DNA of 64,000 nucleotides from Promethearchaeota archaeon. GTDB lineage: Archaea; Asgardarchaeota; Lokiarchaeia; Sigyniarchaeales; Promethearchaeaceae. The stretch spans positions 124,001-188,000 of the forward strand of contig JAFGBS010000004.1 in the NCBI GenBank assembly GCA_016933055.1. The letters are read 5' to 3'. A program made the position numbers and the translations under genes. Shown here piece by piece: positions 7,766 to 16,807 of the stretch (the first letter of the stretch is position 1; each line of letters starts with the position of its first letter). The notes under the pieces were generated by a model. It was not told the origin of the DNA, ran no database searches, and worked only from the letters and a program-made list of their open reading frames with translations.

Positions 7766-10700
7766 TTGACATACATTAAACGGATTGTGATGACAGGATT
7801 CAAATCCTTTGGGGAGAAAACGGTTTCCATTAAACTAGCACCCGGATTTACATGCATTATTGGGCCTAATGGAGCTGGCAAATCTAATGTTATAGATGCT
7901 TTATGTTTTGCATTAGGTCGAGTAAGTAAGAAAACTATGCGAGCTAAATCCCTCAGTGATCTTATCTTTGCGGGTACAAAATCCCTTAAACCAGCGACAT
8001 CAAGCATTGTAAAGTTATATTTTGATAACTCTAATAAAGAGTTTCCGTATGAAAGTGATGAAATCGAGGTCGCTCGAACTGTAAAAGTTAAAGGAGGCTC
8101 AAAATTCACATTAAACGGTCAAACTACTACCCGAGAACAAATTTTAAACATTCTTGCTCAAGCTAATATTGATCCAGACGGTTCAAATCAGTTTATACTC
8201 CAAGGGAAGATCGTTGAGTTAACCCATATGAATGTAATTGATCGCCGTACTTTTATCGAAACTTTGATCGGATTAGAGAAATACGATAGTATGAAAGAAT
8301 CTACTTTTAAGGAATTAGAGAAAGCAGATAGGGATTTAGGTAAATTTGAAGCCATCTTTAAGGAAGTAACCAATCAGTTAAAGAAATACGAAAAGGAGAA
8401 AAATGATGCCCTACGATGGAAGGAACTGGATGATAAACTAAATCAATTAAATGCGGAATTAATTGCTCTGAAAATCGAAAAATTACGCAATGAAGAAAAG
8501 GAACTTGAAAGTAAAATTGACGAGATCTCGGTCCTAATTAAAGATCTGGAACAAAAACGGGATCGACAAAAAGAAAAAATTGATCAAGAAAATTTGGTGA
8601 TGTCCCAACTAGAAGGACGTCTTAATGAGAAAAATTCAGAACGAGAAATCATTGAAGAGGCATTATCAACGTTAAAATCTGAATTATCATCTAGAGAAAC
8701 GGAAATAAAACTGGCAAAGGATAGTATCACAAAATTAGAAGAACGAAAAGAGAAACTAGTAAATCAACAGGAACCACTAGAACCCAACCAAACCTATGAT
8801 GGTTTAATTACTATCTGTAACAAGGAAATAGAAGATCTTAAAAACCAGATCAAAGAAAAACAAGCTGCTGAAGAAGAAACCTACACAACAATTAAAGAAA
8901 AAGAGTCGGAAATAGCAACCATTGATGATGAAAAAAGTAATTTAAAAGCTGAAATTTCAAGTCTGAAGCAAGAGATCTCCTCTAATAATGCAGAAATTAA
9001 AATCTTGAAAGAGAATATCAAAAAATATAAAGAAACTCTTAAAGAAACAAAAGAAGATCTGAAAAATCTGAAAAAGGGTAAAGAAAGTATTGAGGAAGCT
9101 GTTCAAGAGGTTCAACAGGAATTGGATACTATTGACGAAGGTATTCGTTCCTTAAAGAAACAAATCGAGAATGAACAAGCTAAACAAAAGGAATTAGAAA
9201 CCAGTATTTCGGAACAAGAGGGAAAAGAATCAGGCATTAAACAACAAATTTCTGATTCTCAAGCGAGAATCTCTTCATTGGAAGCCGAAGATCGTCTTTA
9301 TACTGACCGGGTAAACGATTTGGAGAAGAAAATTAAACAACTGAAAGAAGATTATGAGCGAATTTCTGGTGGAAAAAAGGTTGAAGAAGCTTATCGTGCC
9401 TTAAAGGACAAGGAAACCAAAGCGCGAGAAGAAATCACCATTATCAAGAAAAAAATAGAAGATATAACTGAAAAGCAAAAAAAGGAAGAAAATGAGAAAG
9501 AACAAAATGAACTGAAAAGGAGATCATTGGAAAACGAAGTAACCGATTATAAAACCTGGTTATCGGGTGTACAAGCTGAGATCACCTTGAATCAACGGAG
9601 TTTAAAAAATTTTCAACGGGAGAAGTCCACTTCTGAACTCACAATGAATTCTGTAGAAAGTGAAATTAGTAAATTAGAGGATCAATTGAAGATAGCAACT
9701 AAAAACGCAGAATCTTCCAAAAAACGAATTGATAATTTGGAAAGTGAACGTAAAATTCTAACCGAAAATGTGAAAACAGCAGAAGAGGAATATGAAAATT
9801 CAAAAGTAGAGTTAGATAGCATCTTACAAATTCTCACCACACTCACCCAATTTATTGATGGAGCGGTTGGGGAGATTAAATCTGATATTCAAAATGCCAG
9901 TGAAACTTCATTAAATTCCTCCATATCCAATTTTCGAGATTTATTTGATGACATCATGGAAATTATCAAACCCTTGGGAGAATTAGGAGATGACGATACC
10001 TCGAAAATAAAAAATGAAATAAATCCTATGATGGAAACCATCAAGTTGTTTACTGAAAATGTGGATGATTCCTTAAGAGATATGATTAAAGAAGTTCGAG
10101 AAGCTAACGACGTTGCAATCCAGCAATCCACTAAAAACTTCGACCAATTGATTGCAGATTTTATTGACATAATTGAGGATACAAACCTTTCTTTGAAGAA
10201 ACTAACGATGTTCAAAGCTTCTGAATTACATAATCAACTTGAAGAGGTCAATAATGAATTGCATAAGTATACGGCTAAAGCAGCGGAAGAAAATGCAGAA
10301 ATTTCGAAATTTAATACTCTTTGGGAAGCAAAACAAAATGAGTATGAAACTTTAAGAAAATCCTATCAATCTTTATTGAGTGAGACTGAGCAATTTGAAA
10401 ATAAATTGAAAAATCTTGAAAAGGACCAAATTGAAAAAGAAAAATCTCTCCAAAACGCAATCACTAAAATTAAAGAAATTGATACCAAGGAAGCGCAATC
10501 CAAGGAGAATTCAGAATCCTTTTGGAAAATACAAAAAGAATGGAATCAGAAACTGGATGAAAGTATTACTAATCTCAACACAGTACAAAATGATATAAGA
10601 GAATTACGGGATGTCCAACGCTATTTAGATGAAATCGATGATATTGAAGTAGAAATTCAAACTATTCAGAAAAACGTGGAAGGAAAGAAAAATCTCATTA

Positions 10701-12187
10701 GTACTGAAACCCAAACTATAACAACATTACGAGAGGAATTAACAAAACAAGAAAAAACTATTGAGGCATTTAAATCAAAACGAGATGATTTTTGGAAAAA
10801 ACGAGAAGAAATTGATTCTAAAATCGAACAAGAAAATCAAACTCGCAATGAAGTATTAGAACGAATGCGTGGTTTACAAAATGTTAAGCGTCTAATGGAT
10901 GAAATAAAACAATTAGAACAAGAAGAATTAGATGCAAACGCACGCATCGATGAAATTAAAGATAAAAACACAATTATTGAGGATGAAATTACCCAATTAA
11001 ATGAACAAATCCAGAAAAAAGAAGATACTCTCAAACATCTCAGACAAGAAAAAGATACTTTTCAGCAGAATCTAAAAGAGTATAGTAAACTCATAAGTGA
11101 ATTGAACGCACACTCTCAAGAAAAACAGAACCGATTAAATAATTTATCATTAATGAAGTCCCGCGATTTGGAAATCCACCAAATTGAGGAAGAAATCGAT
11201 GAAATTGATATCTCTATTGGAGAAATGGATACAGAAATTCAAGAATTGTATCAAAAAGTAACGGAAAAGGAAGAAGAACGGACCTTAAAAAATGAAGAAA
11301 TTATAAAAATAACAACCGAGCGGGATGAATCCTGGGAAAAGCAAAAACAATTCCGGGATGAACTGGGTGAAATTACCTCACAACTCTCTAAGGAAATGGC
11401 AAATCTCGACACCTCAAAAAACATACAATCTGGGATTACTAACAAAATTGAAGAACTTTTCGAGCAATCCAAGGAATTTGGAAGCATCCCTCCTGTTCCT
11501 CCCAAAGAGACGGTGACTACGATCAGTGAGAAAATTCAAAAAACGAAAAATGACAAAACTGCTTTGGAACCAGTAAACTTGAAAGCCATTGAGTATTATG
11601 ATGAAGTTCGGGAACGATTTGATGAAATTGATATGAGAAGACAAACCTTACAACGTGAAAGGAAGGCAATACTGGATTCAATTGAAAGAATAGAATTAGA
11701 AAAAACACGGACCTTCATGAAAGCCTACCATGAGATCAATCGACATTTTAGCGGTACTTTTCAAAAGTTATCCCCAGGGGGATCCGCAAAAATGATTTTG
11801 GAACGACCTGATAAACCCTTTGAAGGTGGAATTCAGATTGAGGCTCGTCCTCGAGGAAAAAAAATTTCCTCTTTAGACATTCTATCGGGTGGAGAAAAAA
11901 CGCTAGTAGCCTTATCTTTTATTTTTGCGGTTCAAACACAATTTCCTGCACCCTTTTATGTAATGGATGAAATTGATGCCGCATTAGATGGACCTAACGT
12001 GCATCGTGTTTCTACTGTGATAAAAGAATTTGCAGATCAATCCCAATTTTTGGTAATAAGTCATCGTGAAGAAAATATTATGAACGCAGAAATGATTTAT
12101 GGCGTTTCCCAAACAGACGGATTAACGTCGATTTTTAGCGTTGATTTAGAAAAAGAAAAACAACGAATCGGACAAGAAACCGAGTGA
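7766..12187 (+). CDS. smc: SMC chromosome-structure ATPase, unusually long and without a recognisable hinge
   Basis: Condensin ATPase that with ScpA and ScpB (next two genes) folds and segregates the chromosome. The heads are unmistakable: Walker A GPNGAGKS at residues 33-40, Q-loop FILQGKI at about 145, signature LSGGEK at about 1373 and Walker B FYVMDEIDAALD at about 1398. Between them lie about 1,150 residues of charged heptad coiled coil; the protein has 1,473 residues against roughly 1,180 for typical SMCs. The centre (about 690-820), where a glycine-rich alpha/beta hinge belongs, is instead acidic and helical. Start is a TTG at 7766 with AGAGG about 10 bases upstream; it opens with the usual family sequence (YIKRIVMTGFKSF). 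Confidence 0.95.
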   Translation: MTYIKRIVMTGFKSFGEKTVSIKLAPGFTCIIGPNGAGKSNVIDALCFALGRVSKKTMRAKSLSDLIFAGTKSLKPATSSIVKLYFDNSNKEFPYESDEIEVARTVKVKGGSKFTLNGQTTTREQILNILAQANIDPDGSNQFILQGKIVELTHMNVIDRRTFIETLIGLEKYDSMKESTFKELEKADRDLGKFEAIFKEVTNQLKKYEKEKNDALRWKELDDKLNQLNAELIALKIEKLRNEEKELESKIDEISVLIKDLEQKRDRQKEKIDQENLVMSQLEGRLNEKNSEREIIEEALSTLKSELSSRETEIKLAKDSITKLEERKEKLVNQQEPLEPNQTYDGLITICNKEIEDLKNQIKEKQAAEEETYTTIKEKESEIATIDDEKSNLKAEISSLKQEISSNNAEIKILKENIKKYKETLKETKEDLKNLKKGKESIEEAVQEVQQELDTIDEGIRSLKKQIENEQAKQKELETSISEQEGKESGIKQQISDSQARISSLEAEDRLYTDRVNDLEKKIKQLKEDYERISGGKKVEEAYRALKDKETKAREEITIIKKKIEDITEKQKKEENEKEQNELKRRSLENEVTDYKTWLSGVQAEITLNQRSLKNFQREKSTSELTMNSVESEISKLEDQLKIATKNAESSKKRIDNLESERKILTENVKTAEEEYENSKVELDSILQILTTLTQFIDGAVGEIKSDIQNASETSLNSSISNFRDLFDDIMEIIKPLGELGDDDTSKIKNEINPMMETIKLFTENVDDSLRDMIKEVREANDVAIQQSTKNFDQLIADFIDIIEDTNLSLKKLTMFKASELHNQLEEVNNELHKYTAKAAEENAEISKFNTLWEAKQNEYETLRKSYQSLLSETEQFENKLKNLEKDQIEKEKSLQNAITKIKEIDTKEAQSKENSESFWKIQKEWNQKLDESITNLNTVQNDIRELRDVQRYLDEIDDIEVEIQTIQKNVEGKKNLISTETQTITTLREELTKQEKTIEAFKSKRDDFWKKREEIDSKIEQENQTRNEVLERMRGLQNVKRLMDEIKQLEQEELDANARIDEIKDKNTIIEDEITQLNEQIQKKEDTLKHLRQEKDTFQQNLKEYSKLISELNAHSQEKQNRLNNLSLMKSRDLEIHQIEEEIDEIDISIGEMDTEIQELYQKVTEKEEERTLKNEEIIKITTERDESWEKQKQFRDELGEITSQLSKEMANLDTSKNIQSGITNKIEELFEQSKEFGSIPPVPPKETVTTISEKIQKTKNDKTALEPVNLKAIEYYDEVRERFDEIDMRRQTLQRERKAILDSIERIELEKTRTFMKAYHEINRHFSGTFQKLSPGGSAKMILERPDKPFEGGIQIEARPRGKKISSLDILSGGEKTLVALSFIFAVQTQFPAPFYVMDEIDAALDGPNVHRVSTVIKEFADQSQFLVISHREENIMNAEMIYGVSQTDGLTSIFSVDLEKEKQRIGQETE

Positions 12188-12194
12188 TTTGCCT

Positions 12195-13211
12195 ATGGGT
12201 AAAAAAACAACAACTAGTTCAAATTCAAAAAATTCTGCAGATTCTAATCAGTCTGGGACTAGTAATGACGCAGATTCAAAGAATAAAGAAAATCCTACCG
12301 GGAAAACTAAATCTTCGAAAAAGAACGTAAAAAAACATTCTGAAAATAACTCTGTAGAAATGAATGAAAAATCAGACAAAATAGTAAAAGAAGTAATAGA
12401 AGCTACCAATGATATTATAGAGAAAAAACAAAAAGAAGCAGAAGCAGAGGGGAAAACCGAACTTCCCGAGAAATTTTGGCAACAAGACGAGTGGAGAGTT
12501 TTATTAGATCCCAATCTTGTGAAATCCGATCAGATTACACAATATGATCTCTCGGCATTAATTACAGAATTCACAAATAAAATGTTAACTCAAGATTTAG
12601 TGGATTTCCGAATAAGTGGTATGGCGATCTATTCTACGGCAAAATTACATCATCGGAAAATACGAGATGTAATTGATGAAGAAGAACAGATTCAAATCCG
12701 CGAACTCCGGGATAAAGCGAGGAGAGAGATTCCTAAGGCAATGCCACAACCAATAAGGGAACCTCTTAAAATCGCTACCCGAGATGAATTATTCGATGCC
12801 ATGCGTGCTGCCATTATAGAGACCATGCAAAAACGGGAATTATTACGAAGAAAACGTATTGCACGGGAAAGTAAAAAAGCGGAATTAAAGATAGTTAAAT
12901 CGACTAACAAGTTACCTCTGGAAATTTTAAAACACATAATGGGTAAAGAGCGAACCGTAGAACAAACTTTGGATTATTGGTTTGATAAAATACGTTCACA
13001 AATTAAAAATAACGGAGGTAAACAGACAACTTACGATGAAATGTGTGAAAAAGTTATTGCTGCTGAAATTATAGATTCTTACGGGCAACGTTTGAAAAAT
13101 ATTGAATTGTTTCTGTCTCTGCTTTTTTTAAGTACAGCGGGACGTATAATGATTGACCAAGAAACCGATTTTGATGTAATAACCATTACAATACCACGAC
13201 ATATTTTATAG
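12195..13211 (+). CDS. scpA: ScpA-like kleisin
   Basis: Kleisin subunit that bridges the SMC heads. Residues 1 to about 85 are low-complexity, rich in Ser, Asn, Lys and Glu, which is unusual for the family. The conserved part starts at about FWQQDEW and runs through a helical N-terminal domain (YDLSALITEF ... FRISGMAIYSTAKLHHRKI) matching ScpA. A basic helical linker follows, then a C-terminal winged helix (about residues 245-338) ending in a beta strand. It starts 8 bases after the SMC stop. An in-frame TTG at 12189 exists, but ATG 12195 with GAGTGA upstream is better. Operon position strongly supports the call. Confidence 0.85.
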   Translation: MGKKTTTSSNSKNSADSNQSGTSNDADSKNKENPTGKTKSSKKNVKKHSENNSVEMNEKSDKIVKEVIEATNDIIEKKQKEAEAEGKTELPEKFWQQDEWRVLLDPNLVKSDQITQYDLSALITEFTNKMLTQDLVDFRISGMAIYSTAKLHHRKIRDVIDEEEQIQIRELRDKARREIPKAMPQPIREPLKIATRDELFDAMRAAIIETMQKRELLRRKRIARESKKAELKIVKSTNKLPLEILKHIMGKERTVEQTLDYWFDKIRSQIKNNGGKQTTYDEMCEKVIAAEIIDSYGQRLKNIELFLSLLFLSTAGRIMIDQETDFDVITITIPRHIL

Positions 13212-13221
13212 GGGTATATAT

Positions 13222-14160
13222 ATGACGGAAAGAAAAAAAGAAGAACAAGTCAAACATGAATCTGAATCTAAAGAAGATAAAATAGAGGTATCATCACAAA
13301 ACGAAGATGTGCAAGTCGAATCAAAAATGGATATTTCAATTAACCGACCTGATGCTATAGAGCGCGTGGGTGAGGAATCCCTAGAAGAAGATAGAGAATT
13401 AAGTTCTGAAGATATTGAAAATATTGACTCTTTATTAGATAATCTTGAGGAAGATGAAGAGAATTCAATAGAACGAGAATTAGATAAAGAGCAAGACGAT
13501 GAGGTTAAGGTAATATCAGTAAAAGACTTAACCGAAAAGACAATTAAACGTAATACGATTGAAGCTGCTTTATTAGCGGCACAGAGACCAATCTCCATAG
13601 AAGAGATCAGCATTAAATTGGATTTATCAAAAACTGAAATCGAGAAGCTCATACAAGAACTAGCAGAAGACTATATGGATCGAACAACGGCAATCGAAAT
13701 CGTACAAATTGGTGAGGGATATGCAATGCAAATCAAGCCTGAGTATACTGAGAAAATCGTAAAATTTGCCTCGGGAGGTTTAATTCCAAAAGCAGTTATG
13801 CGAACTCTTACCATAATCGCTGTGAAGCAACCTTTATTAAAATCCTTATTGGTAAAAATGAGAGGGAGTACAGCATATGAGCACTGTAAATTTCTAATTG
13901 ACCGTGGATATGTTACATCATATAATAAAGGACGATCAAGCGTTTTGGAAACCACAGATCAATTTGCAGACACTTTTGGGCTATCTAGAGACACCGAAAC
14001 CTTGAAAAAACAACTTATTGATCAATTAGACATTCAAGCTATTGAAGAATCCCCAGAAGAAAACGAGGATTCAGAATCACATTATGAGATTGAAGAAAAA
14101 ACAGAGCTGCAAGAATCAGAATTATCTGATCCTAATGACTTATCAAAGGAAAAAGAGTAA
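13222..14160 (+). CDS. scpB: ScpB, winged-helix partner of condensin
   Basis: Homodimeric winged-helix protein that binds ScpA and regulates the SMC ATPase. The conserved core starts at about residue 110 (RNTIEAALLAAQRPISIEEI) and contains the first winged helix. The second (about 185-260) has the ScpB hallmark ALxxLAIIAYxQP-like stretch, here MRTLTIIAVKQPLLKSL, followed by RGSTAYEHCKFLIDRGYV. A ~105-residue acidic N-terminal extension and an acidic tail are unusual additions. The gene starts 10 bases after scpA with GGGGT seven bases before the ATG; the smc-scpA-scpB order is the standard operon. Confidence 0.9.
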   Translation: MTERKKEEQVKHESESKEDKIEVSSQNEDVQVESKMDISINRPDAIERVGEESLEEDRELSSEDIENIDSLLDNLEEDEENSIERELDKEQDDEVKVISVKDLTEKTIKRNTIEAALLAAQRPISIEEISIKLDLSKTEIEKLIQELAEDYMDRTTAIEIVQIGEGYAMQIKPEYTEKIVKFASGGLIPKAVMRTLTIIAVKQPLLKSLLVKMRGSTAYEHCKFLIDRGYVTSYNKGRSSVLETTDQFADTFGLSRDTETLKKQLIDQLDIQAIEESPEENEDSESHYEIEEKTELQESELSDPNDLSKEKE

Positions 14161-14161
14161 T

Positions 14162-15841
14162 CTAATTGTTAATAATCTCAAGTATCTCTTGAATATCCTG
14201 TATATAAACGATTGAGGTTTTTGGACCCCAGAAATACTCCCTTTTATTTTCTAGTATATCAATAATTTCCTCCATAAAATGAGATCGTTTGGTATTTTCT
14301 GGACTTAAAGGAACCTCGTTCTCTTTTGGATACAATATAATAATATAATTATAATTGTCTTGATTTTTTTTCAAATATTCTAACACACTGGACACTGGAT
14401 CAAAAGAAATATTATGCCCTTGTCGAGGTAAAACCCACTCTCTTTGGGAAAAGGGATAAACCCCATATAAATCTAATGGAATCACACCAAAATAAGAAGA
14501 TATTACCATTGGTTCAATATGTTGATGCGACTTCACCAAAATCCCCTCTATCGCTGAAATCAATTCTCTGCCATCTGTAGTATTGAACAAAGTTTCAGTA
14601 TATTCTGGAACGAGTAATAATACAGAATTTTTTGGAATTCGATATTTATGATGTACTTGATTAACCATTCGATAAAAAATTGGTCGGGAAAATGAGACAT
14701 CTCCTTTCAATAGTAGTCCTTTTTTCCTTCCTAAGGGTATATTTTTTTCCAGTTCATTCCAATATTTGGCAATTTTTTCGTATCCTCTAATTAACTTTGG
14801 ATGAGATTGGATTCGTTGTTCAACTAATTCCCATAAGGTTCCTGCTCGGATAGATTCTCGAATAACCTTTAGTTCTCCAAAAGAAATATATAAATTGTGT
14901 TTGGCAATTAATTCAATTCCCTTATTATTCTGAGGTGTTGATAATTTCTTTCTAGATTTGAACAAAGAATTGATTTCTTTTGCACTGTAAGTCGAACAAA
15001 TTGGGCATGAACACGGTAGTTCAGTTAAATCAGCGATGTTACGGGTTCCTTCTAATGTAAAATATCTTCCTTCCTTTGCAAACAAGATATATGCCGCAGA
15101 ATCCATTAAATCTGCTCCTGTAGCAACAGCGAGAGAGAAAAATTGTGGTAATCCCAACCCAAACATATGTAATGGTTTATCTTTTCGAATGTACTTATTT
15201 ACAGTTAAAAAAATGTCAACACATAATTCAAAATCATAATCATTCATAGCTTTTACGATACCACCTACCGCATATACATCATAATCAAGACCATTCATTT
15301 CTTCACAGCATCGTTGTAACAAATCTGGGTATAAAGTTCCGTGAATAGGTCCATACCATGCGCTATTGGGGGAACGTCTTCTTGAAATATTATCTTTTGC
15401 CCGATTTAATGTCTGGATTATCTTATCTTTTGCTTTTTCATAGGAGTCATTTAATTGAACGGGCACGTCTAAAATCACGGGAAAGTCGGATTGAACTTTT
15501 TCTTGAAATAACTCAATTTCTTCTGCGGTAACCTCATTACTGGTTCCATACATATAGTGTTGGAATGCCCCAGAATCAGTTGCAATTAGACCAGGGTAGT
15601 CTAAATACGAATGTAATCCTTTTAACTGAGCCCTCAGCGAGTTCTCTTTATTTCTGAATAAAATATATGCGTTTGTAAAAAGGGCTGATGCTCCAAAATC
15701 TACAAATAATTCTTTCGGTGGTATCAAATTATCAATAGGAGAAACAACCGGCAGTAAATTAGGAGTGATTAAATTTTTTCCATTATGCGAAATTAATCCA
15801 ATCCGTCCTCCAGCATCGAATTTCTTTAATTCGTATTTCAT
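14162..15841 (-). CDS. tgtA: Archaeosine tRNA-guanine transglycosylase with an ArcS-like C-terminal domain
   Basis: Swaps guanine-15 of tRNA for preQ0, the first tRNA step to archaeosine. The TIM-barrel catalytic domain covers about residues 1-320: ATDSGAFQ (D89), the conserved VGGIVK loop, GADLMDSAAY with the likely nucleophile Asp at about 245, and zinc cysteines CSCPIC at about 277-282. The region after about 385 does not look like the usual C1-C2-PUA tail. It contains a GVIPLDLYGVYPFSQ stretch that resembles the DUF5591 domain of archaeosine synthase ArcS (GVVPRELxxVYPxxHYD). I infer a TGT-ArcS-domain fusion; no PUA domain is visible. Tail-to-tail with scpB, 4 bases after the kinase gene. 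Confidence 0.85.
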   Translation of the reverse strand: MKYELKKFDAGGRIGLISHNGKNLITPNLLPVVSPIDNLIPPKELFVDFGASALFTNAYILFRNKENSLRAQLKGLHSYLDYPGLIATDSGAFQHYMYGTSNEVTAEEIELFQEKVQSDFPVILDVPVQLNDSYEKAKDKIIQTLNRAKDNISRRRSPNSAWYGPIHGTLYPDLLQRCCEEMNGLDYDVYAVGGIVKAMNDYDFELCVDIFLTVNKYIRKDKPLHMFGLGLPQFFSLAVATGADLMDSAAYILFAKEGRYFTLEGTRNIADLTELPCSCPICSTYSAKEINSLFKSRKKLSTPQNNKGIELIAKHNLYISFGELKVIRESIRAGTLWELVEQRIQSHPKLIRGYEKIAKYWNELEKNIPLGRKKGLLLKGDVSFSRPIFYRMVNQVHHKYRIPKNSVLLLVPEYTETLFNTTDGRELISAIEGILVKSHQHIEPMVISSYFGVIPLDLYGVYPFSQREWVLPRQGHNISFDPVSSVLEYLKKNQDNYNYIIILYPKENEVPLSPENTKRSHFMEEIIDILENKREYFWGPKTSIVYIQDIQEILEIINN

Positions 15842-15845
15842 TCAT

Positions 15846-16595
15846 TTACACTCCATTTTTATCTTCATCATTTAAATCCTCAAATTCTAATGGATATGCC
15901 TCACCTACATTATTTTTAAAAAATGAATCTAATGTTCCCTCTTCACTAAGCTCCTGTATCCAATCGATCATCCCCACTTTTCTCAAAACACCCCAATGGA
16001 CTTCTTTATCTGTTGAGAACTGGGAGAAATTAGCACAAATAGTTGCACTTAGTTCGTCAACTCCGTATTCAGACGTGTCAACTTCCAAAATTCTCTCCTT
16101 TGGTAACACTTCTAATAAATTTTGAGTTGATTCAGATAAGATCTCTGCTTGCAGATTTTCAATAATTTTTAAAAATGAATATTGTCTTTGCACTAATCTA
16201 GTTCGTAAAATATTGGGATGACAACGTAAGACAATGCCAATTATATTCTTCCCAATTATATAATCAGTTGCACAGGAGAATTCTTTTTTTATTTGCATAA
16301 AACCATCAAGAATAATATCCACATAATGGGATTCTATTATTATAATGGAGGTATCTGCAAATTCAGTTAAAAATTTAGTCGCTACGACTTTTGCAGCTAT
16401 TTCATTTTTAACTATTTTCCCATCCGTATCATCGTCACTATCAGTATACAATCGATTTTCTACTACAAAATCTCCTAAAGAAAACATCCTTCCATCTAAT
16501 TCCTGCGAGATTTTATGAGTAAGAGAGGTTTTACCAGTACCTGGAGTGCCTGAAATTAAGATTATAAACGGGCAATGGGTTTTTTTCATATTCAT
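15846..16595 (-). CDS. Fap7/AK6-type nucleotide kinase
   Basis: P-loop kinase of the adenylate-kinase-6/Fap7 family, which in yeast and archaea helps mature the small ribosomal subunit by acting on uS11. Walker A is GTPGTGKT at residues 16-23. The family's second signature is present: LRCHPNILRTRLVQRQYSFL then KIIENLQAEIL at about 130-160. The C-terminal ~60 residues after the catalytic core (acidic, EDLNDEDKNGV end) are an extension. It lies just upstream of the transglycosylase gene on the same strand with a 4-base gap, so the two are probably co-transcribed, a pairing of tRNA modification and ribosome maturation. Confidence 0.82.
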   Translation of the reverse strand: MNMKKTHCPFIILISGTPGTGKTSLTHKISQELDGRMFSLGDFVVENRLYTDSDDDTDGKIVKNEIAAKVVATKFLTEFADTSIIIIESHYVDIILDGFMQIKKEFSCATDYIIGKNIIGIVLRCHPNILRTRLVQRQYSFLKIIENLQAEILSESTQNLLEVLPKERILEVDTSEYGVDELSATICANFSQFSTDKEVHWGVLRKVGMIDWIQELSEEGTLDSFFKNNVGEAYPLEFEDLNDEDKNGV

Positions 16596-16807
16596 GGAAG
16601 TTTTAATTTGATTTTATTAGTAGATAATGGGATTTTCCACCTATATAGTAGAATTTACGTAGAATAAATATGTATTTTATCTTTCTAAAATTGTAAATTT
16701 CCATGATGATGCCCTCAATGTTGAACTTCTAAATTTATTTAGGATAGCAAAATCAATATTTTAATACATAAAACCGGTGATAAGCTACTTCTTACTCAAA
16801 AAAGGGA
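16596..16807. promoter_or_regulatory. Divergent promoter region, kinase gene versus ~780-aa gene
   Basis: 212 AT-rich bases between two genes read away from each other, so they must hold both promoters. Several TATA-like runs are present (for example TTTATTTAGG near 16734-16743 for the plus strand). I found no repeat or hairpin that stands out. Confidence 0.35.

Noticed and set aside
7642-7780. Short plus-strand frame (TTG 7642 or ATG 7681) running into the SMC start
   Set aside because: About 32-46 codons, no good ribosome site, overlaps the SMC start, no recognisable features; probably chance.
9889-10215. 108-codon minus-strand frame inside the centre of SMC
   Set aside because: Antisense shadow of the SMC coding sequence; Ser-rich composition typical of reversed Glu/Lys coiled coil.
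13206-13652. 148-codon minus-strand frame opposite scpB
   Set aside because: Reversed acidic repeats give Ser/Leu-rich nonsense; the scpB frame is clearly the real one.
16700-16730. Box C/D-like ATGATGA in the divergent gap
   Set aside because: No matching box D and D'/C' spacing; a chance match.
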